64,000 nt of DNA from Paracoccus maritimus (lineage in GTDB: Bacteria > Pseudomonadota > Alphaproteobacteria > Rhodobacterales > Rhodobacteraceae): assembly GCF_025195095.1 (NCBI RefSeq), contig NZ_JANAVZ010000002.1:124001-188000 (forward strand). The letters are read 5' to 3'. Below are positions 54,833 to 63,110 of the stretch, piece by piece (position 1 is the first letter of the stretch; each line of letters begins with the position of its first letter). The position numbers and the translations under genes were made by a program. Below the pieces are notes generated by a model. The model was not told where the DNA came from and ran no database searches. It saw nothing but the letters and a program-made list of their open reading frames with translations.

Positions 54833-56284
54833 TCAGACCCCCGTCGCCGGAATGCCCGACCGTTCCACCGGCCGTGGCGCGGTCAACTCCTTCCACTGCG
54901 ACAGCGCCCGGTTCACCGTGCCGCGCGGTTCACGGGCGACGAACTCGCCGTGTCCATCGCGGCTGTCCACCTTGCCCTCGGTCACGGCGACGACGCCCCG
55001 CGTGATGGTAAAGCGCGGCAGGCCCTTGACCTTCTGACCTTCGAAGACATTGTAATCGATGGCCGATTGCTGGCTGCCGGCCGAGATGGTCTTTTCCGCC
55101 TCGGGATCCCAGACGACCAGATCGGCATCGCTGCCGACCAGCACCGCGCCTTTCTTTGGATACATGCCCAGGATCTTGGCGCTGTTGGTCGAGGTGGCTG
55201 CGACGAACTCGTTCGGTGTCAGGCGCCCGGTGCCGACGCCATGCGTCCACAGCATCGGCATTCGATCCTCAAGCCCGCCGGTGCCGTTCGGGATCTTGGT
55301 GAAATCACCGACGCCAGTCCGTTTTTGTTCGGTGGTGAAGGCGCAATGATCGGTGGCCACGACCGACAGGCTGCCCGATTGCAGACCGGCCCACAGGCTG
55401 TCCTGATGCTTCTTGTCGCGGAAGGGCGGAGACATGACGCGCCGCGCGGCGTGGTCCCAGTCCTTGTCGAAATATTCGCTTTCATCCAGCGTCAGGTGCT
55501 GGATCAGCGGTTCGCCCCAGACACGCTTGCCCTGCTGTCGGGCGCGGCGGATCGCCTCGTGGCTGTCCTCGCAACTGACATGCACCACGTACAAAGGCAC
55601 GCCGGCCATGTCGGCCACCATGATGGCGCGGTTGGTGGCTTCGCCCTCGACCTGGGGCGGGCGGGAATAGGCGTGCGCCTCGGGGCCGGTATTGCCCTCC
55701 GCCAGCAGGCGCGCAGACAATTCGGCCACCACGTCGCCGTTTTCTGCATGGCACATCGCGATGCCACCCAGATCGCCGACGCGGCGGAAGGACGCGAACA
55801 ATTCGTCGTCATTCACCATCAAGGCACCCTTGTAGGCCATGAAATGCTTGAAGCTGGTGATGCCGCGATCGACGACTGCCTGCATTTCGTCAAAGACCTG
55901 TTCGCCCCACCAGGTGACCGCCATGTGATAGCTGAAGTCGCAATGCGCGCGCCCAGATTTGTTGTCCCACATCTGCAACGCGTCCAGCAGTCCCTGTCCG
56001 GGCGAGGGCAGGGCGAAGTCGACCACCATGGTCGTGCCCCCCGCCAGCGCCGCGCGGGTGCCGCTTTCGAAATCATCGGCGGAGTAGGTTCCCATGAAGG
56101 GCATCTCCAGATGCGTATGCGGGTCGATCCCGCCCGGCATGACATAGCAGCCGGTCGCATCAAGGGTCTGATCGCCCACCAGCCCATCGCCGATCGCCGC
56201 GATCTTGCCGCCCTCGATCAGCACATCCGCCTTGTAGGTCAGATCCGCCGTCACGATGGTTCCGTTCCTGATGATCGTGCTCAT
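54833..56284 (-). CDS. hydA: Dihydropyrimidinase
   Basis: 483-residue amidohydrolase that opens dihydrouracil to N-carbamoyl-beta-alanine. Metal site GIDPHTHLEMPF, carboxylated Lys in SFKHFMAYKGAL, metal His in VHVSCEDSHEAI, and substrate-loop region TDHCAFTTEQK, all typical of D-hydantoinase/dihydropyrimidinase. ATG at 56282-56284 gives MSTIIRNGTIV. Third gene of the operon. Hydantoins are also possible substrates. Confidence 0.94.
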   Translation of the reverse strand: MSTIIRNGTIVTADLTYKADVLIEGGKIAAIGDGLVGDQTLDATGCYVMPGGIDPHTHLEMPFMGTYSADDFESGTRAALAGGTTMVVDFALPSPGQGLLDALQMWDNKSGRAHCDFSYHMAVTWWGEQVFDEMQAVVDRGITSFKHFMAYKGALMVNDDELFASFRRVGDLGGIAMCHAENGDVVAELSARLLAEGNTGPEAHAYSRPPQVEGEATNRAIMVADMAGVPLYVVHVSCEDSHEAIRRARQQGKRVWGEPLIQHLTLDESEYFDKDWDHAARRVMSPPFRDKKHQDSLWAGLQSGSLSVVATDHCAFTTEQKRTGVGDFTKIPNGTGGLEDRMPMLWTHGVGTGRLTPNEFVAATSTNSAKILGMYPKKGAVLVGSDADLVVWDPEAEKTISAGSQQSAIDYNVFEGQKVKGLPRFTITRGVVAVTEGKVDSRDGHGEFVAREPRGTVNRALSQWKELTAPRPVERSGIPATGV

Positions 56285-56352
56285 CGCCAACCTCTTCTTC
56301 TTTGTTCAATTACCCCAGGGTTCCGGGGCGGTGCCCCCGGCACACATCCGCG

Positions 56353-57618
56353 TCAGCGGACAGTCTCGGCGGCGTCCAGAACGGCATGCAGCAGCACATC
56401 GGCGCCCGCCTTGGCCCATTCAGGACTGATCTCCTCGGCCTCATTGTGGCTCAGGCCGTCCACGCAGGGGCACATGATCATCACCGTCGGTGCGATGCGG
56501 TTGATCCAGCAGGCGTCGTGACCGGCGCCGCTGACGATATCCATATGGCTGTATCCCAGCCGGTCGGCGGCGCTGCGCAGCTTTTGCGCAAGTTCCGGAT
56601 CGAAGGTCACCGGGTCGAAATGACCGACCGGCTCGATCTCGATGCCAAGGCCAAGATCGCGCGCGATTTCAAAGGCGTCGGCCTCCAATCTCGACCGCAT
56701 CGAGGTCAGCTTGTCCAGATCCGGGCTGCGGAAGTCGATCGTGAACACCGCGCGGCCCGGGATCACGTTGCGGCTGTTGGGATAGACATTGGCCTGGCCG
56801 ACCGCACCGACGGCATTTGGCTGATGATCCATCGCGATCCGGTGGACGGCCTCGGTGATGCGCGCCATGCCCAGCCCCGCGTTGACCCGCATGGTCATGG
56901 GCGTGCTTCCCGTATGCGCGTCCTTACCGGTCAGCGTGACCTGCAGCCACCACAAGCCCTGGCCATGGGTGACGACACCGATCTCCTTTCCCTCAGCCTC
57001 GAGAATCGGACCCTGTTCAATGTGATATTCGAACATCGCGTGGATGGGGCGCTTGCCGGGTTCCTCGTCCCCGCGCCAGCCGATCCGGTCAAGTTCGGCG
57101 CCGAACGTCTTGCCGTCGGCGTCCTCGCGGCCGTTGGCATAGTCTTCGCTGTGCATCCCGGCAAACACGCCCGAGGCCAGCATCGCGGGCGCGAAACGGG
57201 TGCCTTCCTCATTGGTCCAGTTCACCACGACGATCGGCCGGCGCGTGCGGATGCCCATGTCGCGGATCGAACGGATCACCTCCAGCCCGGCCAGCACACC
57301 CAGCACCCCGTCGTATTTTCCCCCGGTGGGCTGGGTGTCCAGATGGCTGCCGATATAGACGGGATCCAGATCCGGTTCAGTCCCCTCGTGGCGCATGAAC
57401 ATGTTGCCCATCCGGTCAAGGCCCATCGTCATCCCGGCATCTTCCGACCACATGCGGAACAGCGCACGCCCCTCGGCGTCGGCATCTGTCAGGGTCTGGC
57501 GATTATTGCCGCCCGCAATGCCGGGTCCGATCTTCGCCATCTCCATCAGGCTGTCCCACAACCTGTCGCCATCGACTTTCATGTTCGCGGCGGGGCCCGC
57601 CGCAGCGGTGTCTGTCAT
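56353..57618 (-). CDS. M20-family Zn-dependent hydrolase, beta-ureidopropionase type
   Basis: 421-residue enzyme of the N-carbamoyl-amino-acid amidohydrolase group (HyuC/AmaB/AllC). Metal and catalytic motifs: GSHLDTQPTGGKYDGVLG, NWTNEEGTRFAPAML, and the dimer/substrate segment YHIEQGPILE; the late SGAGHDACWI holds the final metal His. In this operon it should hydrolyse N-carbamoyl-beta-alanine to beta-alanine, CO2 and ammonia. Allantoate amidohydrolase is an alternative by family, but not by context. Confidence 0.9.
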   Translation of the reverse strand: MTDTAAAGPAANMKVDGDRLWDSLMEMAKIGPGIAGGNNRQTLTDADAEGRALFRMWSEDAGMTMGLDRMGNMFMRHEGTEPDLDPVYIGSHLDTQPTGGKYDGVLGVLAGLEVIRSIRDMGIRTRRPIVVVNWTNEEGTRFAPAMLASGVFAGMHSEDYANGREDADGKTFGAELDRIGWRGDEEPGKRPIHAMFEYHIEQGPILEAEGKEIGVVTHGQGLWWLQVTLTGKDAHTGSTPMTMRVNAGLGMARITEAVHRIAMDHQPNAVGAVGQANVYPNSRNVIPGRAVFTIDFRSPDLDKLTSMRSRLEADAFEIARDLGLGIEIEPVGHFDPVTFDPELAQKLRSAADRLGYSHMDIVSGAGHDACWINRIAPTVMIMCPCVDGLSHNEAEEISPEWAKAGADVLLHAVLDAAETVR

Positions 57619-57718
57619 GTCGTGTCCTTCCTGTCTGGCCGTCCCGTCTTTGTGCGGGATCGGCGTGATCGGTGGGGGCGGGGCGACGCGGAACGCCGCG
57701 TGCTCCGGATTGGCGATC

Positions 57719-59044
57719 TCAGCCCGCCTGTCTCAGAACCTCCGCCAGCGTGCCGACCAGTTCGTCGATCTGTTCCTTGCTGATGATCAGCGGGGGCGAC
57801 ATCGCGATGATATCGCCGGTGATGCGGATCATGATTCCGGCCTCGAACGCCTTCACGAACACGTCGAAGGCGCGCTTGCCCGGCTGGCCCTCCATCGGGG
57901 CCAGCTCGACCGCGCCGATCAGGCCCATGTTGCGGATGTCAACGACATGCGGCAGCCCCTTCAGGCCGTGCAGCGCCTCTTGCCAGTAGGTTTCCAGATC
58001 GGCGGCGCGGGTCAGCAGGCCGTCTTCGGCATAGGTATCCAGCGTCGCAAGACCGGCGGCGCAGGCGACCGGATTTCCGGAATAGGTATAGCCGTGGAAC
58101 AGCTCGATCACATGTTCGGGGCCCTGCATGAAGGCGTCGTGGATCTGGGCCGTGGTCAGGACCGCGCCCATCGGGATGACGCCGTTGGTCAGTCCCTTGG
58201 CGCAGGTGATCATGTCGGGTATGACATCGAAATGCTGGGCGGCGAAGGGGCTGCCCAGACGGCCAAAGCCGGTGATGACCTCATCGAAGATCAGCAGAAT
58301 GCCGTGCTTTTGCGTGATCTCGCGAAGACGTTTCAGATATCCCTTGGGCGGCAACAGCACGCCGGTCGAGCCCGCCATGGGTTCGACGATCACGGCGGCA
58401 ATCGTTTCCGCCCCATGCAGCGCGATGATCCGCTCCAGCTCGTCGGCTAGATTGGCGCCGTGTTCGGGCTGGCCCTTGGTGAAGGCGTTTTCGGGCAGGT
58501 GCGTATGGGGCAGGTGGTCCACGCCGGTCAGCAGGCTGCCGAAGAAGCGACGGTTGTTGACGATCCCGCCGACCGAGATGCCGCCGAATCCGACGCCGTG
58601 ATAGCCGCGTTCGCGCCCGATCAGGCGTGTGCGCGCCGAATCACCGCGCGCGCGGTGATAGGCCAGCGCGATCTTCAACGCGGTATCCACGGCCTCGCTG
58701 CCGGAGTTGCAGTAGAAGACATGCTCGATCCCGTCAGGCGCGATATCGACAATCCGATTGGCCAGTTCGAAGGCCAGCGGATGACCCATCTGAAACGCAG
58801 GCGCATAGTCCATTTCGGCCACCTGCGCCTGAACGGCCTCGGTGATCTTCGGGCGGCAATGGCCGGCGTTGCAGCACCAAAGCCCGGCCGTGCCATCCAG
58901 GATCTGCCGCCCGTCCGATGTCGTGTAGTGCATGTCCTTGGCCGCCACCAGCATCCGCGGTGCGGATTTGAACTGACGATTCGCGGTGAAGGGCATCCAG
59001 AAGGCGCGCAGGTCATTGGGCGCGGATTTGCGGTCAAGCGGCAT
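57719..59044 (-). CDS. Omega-amino acid:pyruvate aminotransferase (class III)
   Basis: 441-residue PLP enzyme. PLP contacts YCNSGSEAVDTALKIA and LIFDEVITGFGR; the Schiff-base Lys is in ITCAKGLTNGVIPMGAV. Most likely converts beta-alanine to malonate semialdehyde, completing the breakdown begun by PreTA. ATG at 59042-59044 with GAGG upstream; longer frames would cross the RutR site. First gene of the operon that continues to the ABC transporter. Confidence 0.92.
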   Translation of the reverse strand: MPLDRKSAPNDLRAFWMPFTANRQFKSAPRMLVAAKDMHYTTSDGRQILDGTAGLWCCNAGHCRPKITEAVQAQVAEMDYAPAFQMGHPLAFELANRIVDIAPDGIEHVFYCNSGSEAVDTALKIALAYHRARGDSARTRLIGRERGYHGVGFGGISVGGIVNNRRFFGSLLTGVDHLPHTHLPENAFTKGQPEHGANLADELERIIALHGAETIAAVIVEPMAGSTGVLLPPKGYLKRLREITQKHGILLIFDEVITGFGRLGSPFAAQHFDVIPDMITCAKGLTNGVIPMGAVLTTAQIHDAFMQGPEHVIELFHGYTYSGNPVACAAGLATLDTYAEDGLLTRAADLETYWQEALHGLKGLPHVVDIRNMGLIGAVELAPMEGQPGKRAFDVFVKAFEAGIMIRITGDIIAMSPPLIISKEQIDELVGTLAEVLRQAG

Positions 59045-59064
59045 CTGATGAACCTCGAGAATTA

Positions 59065-59080
59065 TTGACCATACGGTCAG
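59065..59080. promoter_or_regulatory. RutR operator
   Basis: TTGACCATACGGTCAG matches the E. coli RutR consensus TTGACCAnnTGGTCAA at 12 of 14 defined positions. It lies 20 bp before the aminotransferase start and 104 bp before rutR, where it could repress both. Confidence 0.75.
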
Positions 59081-59084
59081 GATC

Positions 59085-59112
59085 AGGCTAGCACGGGGCC
59101 TTGGCCAGTCAA
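59085..59112 (-). promoter_or_regulatory. Candidate promoter of the pyrimidine operon
   Basis: On the minus strand TTGACT (59107-59112) and TAGCCT (59085-59090) are 16 bp apart, placing the RutR box right at or after the start of transcription, a repressing position. The -10 is poor. Confidence 0.4.
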
Positions 59113-59184
59113 GCACACAGAACGAGTGCGTGACAAATCGCATTCCCCTGCCCAAAAAAGGATCATGCCAGAGCGGGATGGACG

Positions 59185-59802
59185 ATGACAGATCAGAATG
59201 AACCCCAACTGACCCGGATCCAGCAGATCAACCGCGAACGAATCCTGGAGGGCGCGTTGACCGCGTTTTCAGCCAACGGGTTCAGGGGGGCGACCATCGA
59301 CCAGATCGCCGAGGCCGCCGGGTTGTCGAAACCGAACGTGCTGTATTACTTCGGCTCGAAGGACGAGATCCACAAGACGCTGCTGACCGCGCTGCTGGAC
59401 ATGTGGCTTGCCCCGATGCTGAACCTGAACCCCGACGGCGATCCGCTGGACGAGGTGCTGCGCTATGTCCGAACCAAACTGCATATGTCACGTGATTTTC
59501 CGCGCGAAAGCAGGCTTTTCGCCTATGAGATCCTGCAAGGCGCCCCCCATCTCAGCGAGATCCTGGGAGGCAGGCTTCGGCTGCTGGTCGAGGACGCCGT
59601 CGGCATACTTGCTGGCTGGATCGGATCGGGGCGGCTGGCGTCTGTAGATCCGCACCACCTGATCTTCTCGATCTGGGCACTGACCCAGCATTATGCGGAC
59701 TTCGAGGTGCAGGTGCGCGCTGTTCTGGGGCCTGGCCACGACCCCTTTGCCGAGGCAGAGATCTATCTTGAGAACATGTTCCGGCGCATGCTGGAGGTCT
59801 AG
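59185..59802 (+). CDS. rutR: RutR-like TetR-family regulator
   Basis: 205-residue repressor. Winged HTH-type TetR domain (about 15-65) with IDQIAEAAGLSKPNVLYYFGSKDE. The effector domain follows E. coli RutR closely: LLDMWLAPM, YVRTKLHMSRDFPRESRLF, LAGWIGSGRLASVDPHHLIF, WALTQHYADFE. RutR binds uracil and thymine. Divergent from the pyrimidine operon, with a RutR box in between. Stop overlaps the convergent tetR gene. Confidence 0.9.
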   Translation: MTDQNEPQLTRIQQINRERILEGALTAFSANGFRGATIDQIAEAAGLSKPNVLYYFGSKDEIHKTLLTALLDMWLAPMLNLNPDGDPLDEVLRYVRTKLHMSRDFPRESRLFAYEILQGAPHLSEILGGRLRLLVEDAVGILAGWIGSGRLASVDPHHLIFSIWALTQHYADFEVQVRAVLGPGHDPFAEAEIYLENMFRRMLEV

Positions 59803-60416
59803 CTGCGCCCGGCGTCCGCCGACCCTCGGTCCAGCATACGCGCGGCGGGCAGGATCAGGGCAAGATTGTCACGGGCCGTGGCGATGAAATCGTCCCTTTC
59901 ACCCGACAGCCATTGCTTGGTCGCCGCATTTGTCGCCGCCACGATCGCGGCCGCGAGAATCTCGATCATCTGCGGGTCAGCGCCGCGAATTCGGCGGCTC
60001 AGCAATTCGCGCATCTGCGCACGGCGCGCCAGAATCGCGCTGTTGCGCAGCGCTCCAAGCTTTGGGTCGGTATCGGCCAGACGAAACAGATGGGCCAGCA
60101 TCTCGCGCTCATCCAGAAAGCGCAGCAGATGCGCCTCGATCAGCCGGTCCAGGTCGTCGATCAAACGGCCCGTCCCAGCCACGAATCGTTCCACGGCGTC
60201 TGCGGGATAGTCCGGCGGCGGTCCGACCAGCGCGGCTTCCTTGTAGGGATAGTAGTTGAAGAATGTCCGCGTGCTGATACCCGAATGTCGGGCAATCGCC
60301 TCGGTCGTGACATTCGCAAGGCCGTCGCGAACCGCCAGATCGATGGCGGCGGCCTGAATTTTCTTGGCAGTGCGATAGCGGCGGGTTGTCTGTGGGCTCA
60401 TCTGAGGGGGGTGCAT
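59799..60416 (-). CDS. TetR/AcrR-family regulator
   Basis: 205 residues. N-terminal HTH (about 12-60) with TTEAIARHSGISTRTFFNYYPYKEAAL, followed by an all-helical ligand domain with no recognised specificity. It stands alone, convergent with rutR and overlapping its end by 4 bp. The gap of 173 bp to the next gene contains no obvious operator. Target unknown; often such regulators control efflux pumps. Confidence 0.88.
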   Translation of the reverse strand: MHPPQMSPQTTRRYRTAKKIQAAAIDLAVRDGLANVTTEAIARHSGISTRTFFNYYPYKEAALVGPPPDYPADAVERFVAGTGRLIDDLDRLIEAHLLRFLDEREMLAHLFRLADTDPKLGALRNSAILARRAQMRELLSRRIRGADPQMIEILAAAIVAATNAATKQWLSGERDDFIATARDNLALILPAARMLDRGSADAGRS

Positions 60417-60589
60417 CCGTCTGTGCGCTGGCGAGGTTGGACCAGCGTTCAGGAAGAAAACAGACCCGTCAAGCGATTAGCTCATCAACTTGCAAGAAGG
60501 CGTTGCGCGCACCGTATCTAACGCGCTGCGCCGCCCGCGCATGACATGGCGGACGGCGGTGCAGAAAGGCGATCCGGGGTCCCGTAAGG

Positions 60590-61150
60590 TCAGGAACCCC
60601 AGCTGCGGATCGGGCCGCAATCCATATGCACGAAGTTCGAACGCGAATACTTGCCGACGCCGCCAGCCTTGCAGGCCATCGCGGCTTGGTACATCTGGTT
60701 GACGGAGCGCGATTTCAGACGCAGATCCGCGGCCTTGCCGGACATGTGCAACGAATTCTTCGCCACGCCACCCGATCTGCGGCGCAGCATCGCGTTGGTC
60801 TGCGGAGAGCGATAGCCCGATAGCATCATGTAGGGTTCATTTGTCTGCAGCAGCCGGTGCGACGCCGCCGCCACATCGATCGTGCGCGGGTCGATGCCGA
60901 TCGCCGTCCCCGTCCGCCAGTCGCGCATGAAGATATTGATTTCATTCAGGGCTTCGCGAACATACTTGCCGTTCACCCAGTACACGGTATCAAGGCTTTC
61001 GCCGGTCCTGCCATTATACATCCGAACGCGCCGCATGTCGCCTGCACCGCGAAGAAATCCGAACGCGTTGGCCATCACCGGGGCTGCCGCCACGCTGGTT
61101 GCTGCGAACACCCCAAGAATGCCGCGGCGCGAGATAAGGTCCATTGTCAT
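60590..61150 (-). CDS. DUF882 / YcbK-like peptidase M15-type protein, Tat-exported
   Basis: 186-residue exported protein. SRRGILGVFAATS is a twin-arginine signal. The mature part has SGYRSPQTNAMLRRRSGGVAKNSLHMSGKAADLR, with the zinc-type H-x(6)-D pattern (SLHMSGKAADL) and a later FVHMDCGP His, as in VanY/M15-like murein peptidases of the DUF882 family. Probably trims or modifies peptidoglycan or its cross-links. ATGs at 61150 and 61144 are both possible. Divergent from the L,D-transpeptidase gene, a functionally related neighbour. Confidence 0.88.
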   Translation of the reverse strand: MTMDLISRRGILGVFAATSVAAAPVMANAFGFLRGAGDMRRVRMYNGRTGESLDTVYWVNGKYVREALNEINIFMRDWRTGTAIGIDPRTIDVAAASHRLLQTNEPYMMLSGYRSPQTNAMLRRRSGGVAKNSLHMSGKAADLRLKSRSVNQMYQAAMACKAGGVGKYSRSNFVHMDCGPIRSWGS

Positions 61151-61451
61151 GTCAGATCGCCTGTCCTGCTTCGTATTTCGCCGCGTTGGATCGCGGCTTC
61201 GCCGAGGTTTATCCCCAACTTCCTAACAATATGTCAAAAGAACGTGCGTTCAGGAACTGTTTCCTCGCAGCACGCCAAGATTTTTCACGCGATAGGCGAA
61301 AAATTGCCAATCGATGCTGAGTGCCAAAACCGCCGCAGGTATGTGCCTTTTTGGCAACTATCGACTTGCCGAAGTCGTAATCGCGTGAACAGGCACTGGT
61401 TCGAATCCGGTCCGAATGGCAGGATAGATTGGGTGTTTTCCGGGTGCTGTG
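61151..61451. other. 301-bp divergent intergenic region with inverted repeats
   Basis: No gene seen. It contains TGCCAAAA/TTTTGGCA (61322-61329 / 61349-61356) and a 6-bp hairpin CGACTT-GCCG-AAGTCG (61362-61377). ACTGG-TTCGAAT-CCGGT at about 61390-61406 looks like a tRNA T arm, but no complete tRNA can be folded around it. It must hold promoters for the DUF882 and L,D-transpeptidase genes. Confidence 0.5.
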
Positions 61452-63086
61452 ATGCGATCGCGTAGATTTCTGCCCGTCATCGGCCTTCTGATGGCGACCG
61501 TGGCTGTGCAACCGGCGATTGCACAGTCCGGACTGGTTCCGGGGCGTGCGGCGGGCGTTGCTCTGGCGCCACAGCTGCATTTCACCTCTGACGAAATGGC
61601 GCTGGCAAACGCTGTTGCCGACCGTCCTCAGTTGGCCGCGTTCTATGGCAGTCATGGATTGCGACCGATTTTCCAAGGCGAAGACGGCGACAGATTGCGC
61701 AAGGCGCTGCATCAGGCGATCCGGTCGGCGCCCCGCCATGGCCTACCGGTCGAGCGCTATCGTCCCGAAATGCTTGCCGGCGTAGGGCAGGGTCTGCAGT
61801 CCGAGGTGATCCATGCCAGCGTATTGCTGCGGTATCTGCGCGACATGACGGGAGGGGTCATCCGACCGTCCGATGCGGATCCTCAGATCAGGCGGCAGGT
61901 GCGGCGTGCGGACATTTCCGGACTGATCCGCGCATTTGTCGATGCCGCTGATCCGGCATCCTATCTTGCGTCTGTCGCGCCGGACCATCCGGCATATCTT
62001 GCCCTGCAGGACGCGCTTGCAGGCGCGCCCGATCTGACCGTTCCCGACCATCTTCCGTCTGTGCCGCCCGCGATCTGGCGCGTCGGCATGCGCGGCGACG
62101 GGGTCCTGCCGCTGAGGGTGCGACTGGAAAGCATCGGATTCTCGGCGCAGTCGCAAGACCCGCGGCTATATGACGCCGCATTGTCGGATGCGGTCGCGCG
62201 ATATCAGGGCGCGGCGGGACTGCCCGCGGACGGGGTTGCCGGTCCGCAGACCATCGCTGCGCTGAATGGCGATCCCGCAGCCCGAAGCGACCGGCGCAGC
62301 CGCAGGCTGATGGTCGCGTTGGAGCGGATGCGCTGGATGGCGGGCGAGGATCTGGATGCGCGTCATGTGTGGGTCAATATTCCTGAATACACCGCCCGGA
62401 TCATGGATGGCGGGCACGAGGTCTTCCGGACCCGCGTGGTGGTCGGCAAGACCGAGCATGATATGCGCACGCCGGAATTTTCTGACCAAATGGAGTATGT
62501 CGTCGTCAATCCGCGCTGGAACGTGCCACGCTCGATCACCGTCAAGGAATATCTGCCCCGGCTGAAGGCGAATCGCTATGCCGTGTCGCATCTGGACGTG
62601 ATTGACGGGCGCGGCAATGTCGTGGCCCGCGACCGGGTCGATTTTGCCCGCTACACGGCGTCGAACTTTCCCTACCGGATGCGCCAGAAACCCAGCGATG
62701 ATAATGCGCTGGGGTTGGTGAAGTTCATCTTCCCCAACCCTTGGAACATCTATCTTCACGACACGCCGACCAAGCATCTTTTCAGCCAAAGCAGGCGCGC
62801 CTATTCGCATGGCTGCGTCCGCGTGGGCGATCCGTTCGATCTGGCGACGCAGCTGCTGTCACAGCAAAGCCAGGATCCGCGCGGGATGTTCGACCGCGCC
62901 CTGGCGCGTGACCGCGAGGTGTGGTTGCAACTGACGCCGAACGTCCCTGTGCATCTGGTCTATTTCACGGCATTCCCGGATGAGACCGGCCAGATTCGCT
63001 TCTTCGACGATATTTACGGGCGCGATGCCGCCATTTGGGATCGCCTGCAAGCTGCCGGACTGGATTTGAACAGCGAAAGCGATTAA
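61452..63086 (+). CDS. L,D-transpeptidase (YcbB/LdtD-like)
   Basis: 544-residue periplasmic enzyme that forms 3-3 peptidoglycan cross-links. Signal peptide (ends PAIAQS). A peptidoglycan-binding domain lies around 225-275 (ALSDAVARYQGAAGLPADG, VAGPQTIAALN). The YkuD catalytic domain (about 305-480) has WVNIPEYTARIMDG and SHGCVRVGDP with the catalytic Cys. The start ATG is at 61452; a GTG just before it is less likely. Divergent from the DUF882 gene; lpxD follows after 24 bp. Confidence 0.93.
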   Translation: MRSRRFLPVIGLLMATVAVQPAIAQSGLVPGRAAGVALAPQLHFTSDEMALANAVADRPQLAAFYGSHGLRPIFQGEDGDRLRKALHQAIRSAPRHGLPVERYRPEMLAGVGQGLQSEVIHASVLLRYLRDMTGGVIRPSDADPQIRRQVRRADISGLIRAFVDAADPASYLASVAPDHPAYLALQDALAGAPDLTVPDHLPSVPPAIWRVGMRGDGVLPLRVRLESIGFSAQSQDPRLYDAALSDAVARYQGAAGLPADGVAGPQTIAALNGDPAARSDRRSRRLMVALERMRWMAGEDLDARHVWVNIPEYTARIMDGGHEVFRTRVVVGKTEHDMRTPEFSDQMEYVVVNPRWNVPRSITVKEYLPRLKANRYAVSHLDVIDGRGNVVARDRVDFARYTASNFPYRMRQKPSDDNALGLVKFIFPNPWNIYLHDTPTKHLFSQSRRAYSHGCVRVGDPFDLATQLLSQQSQDPRGMFDRALARDREVWLQLTPNVPVHLVYFTAFPDETGQIRFFDDIYGRDAAIWDRLQAAGLDLNSESD

Positions 63087-63110
63087 ATCGCCCTCTGAAA
63101 GAAGGGTGCG

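Noticed and set aside
56353..57618. Allantoate amidohydrolase
   Set aside because: Same enzyme family, but the operon with dihydropyrimidinase and omega-aminotransferase, and no allantoinase or ureide genes, favours beta-ureidopropionase.
61390..61416. Complete tRNA gene around the T-arm-like motif
   Set aside because: No matching acceptor, D or anticodon arm could be drawn; the hairpin upstream has a 4-nt loop.
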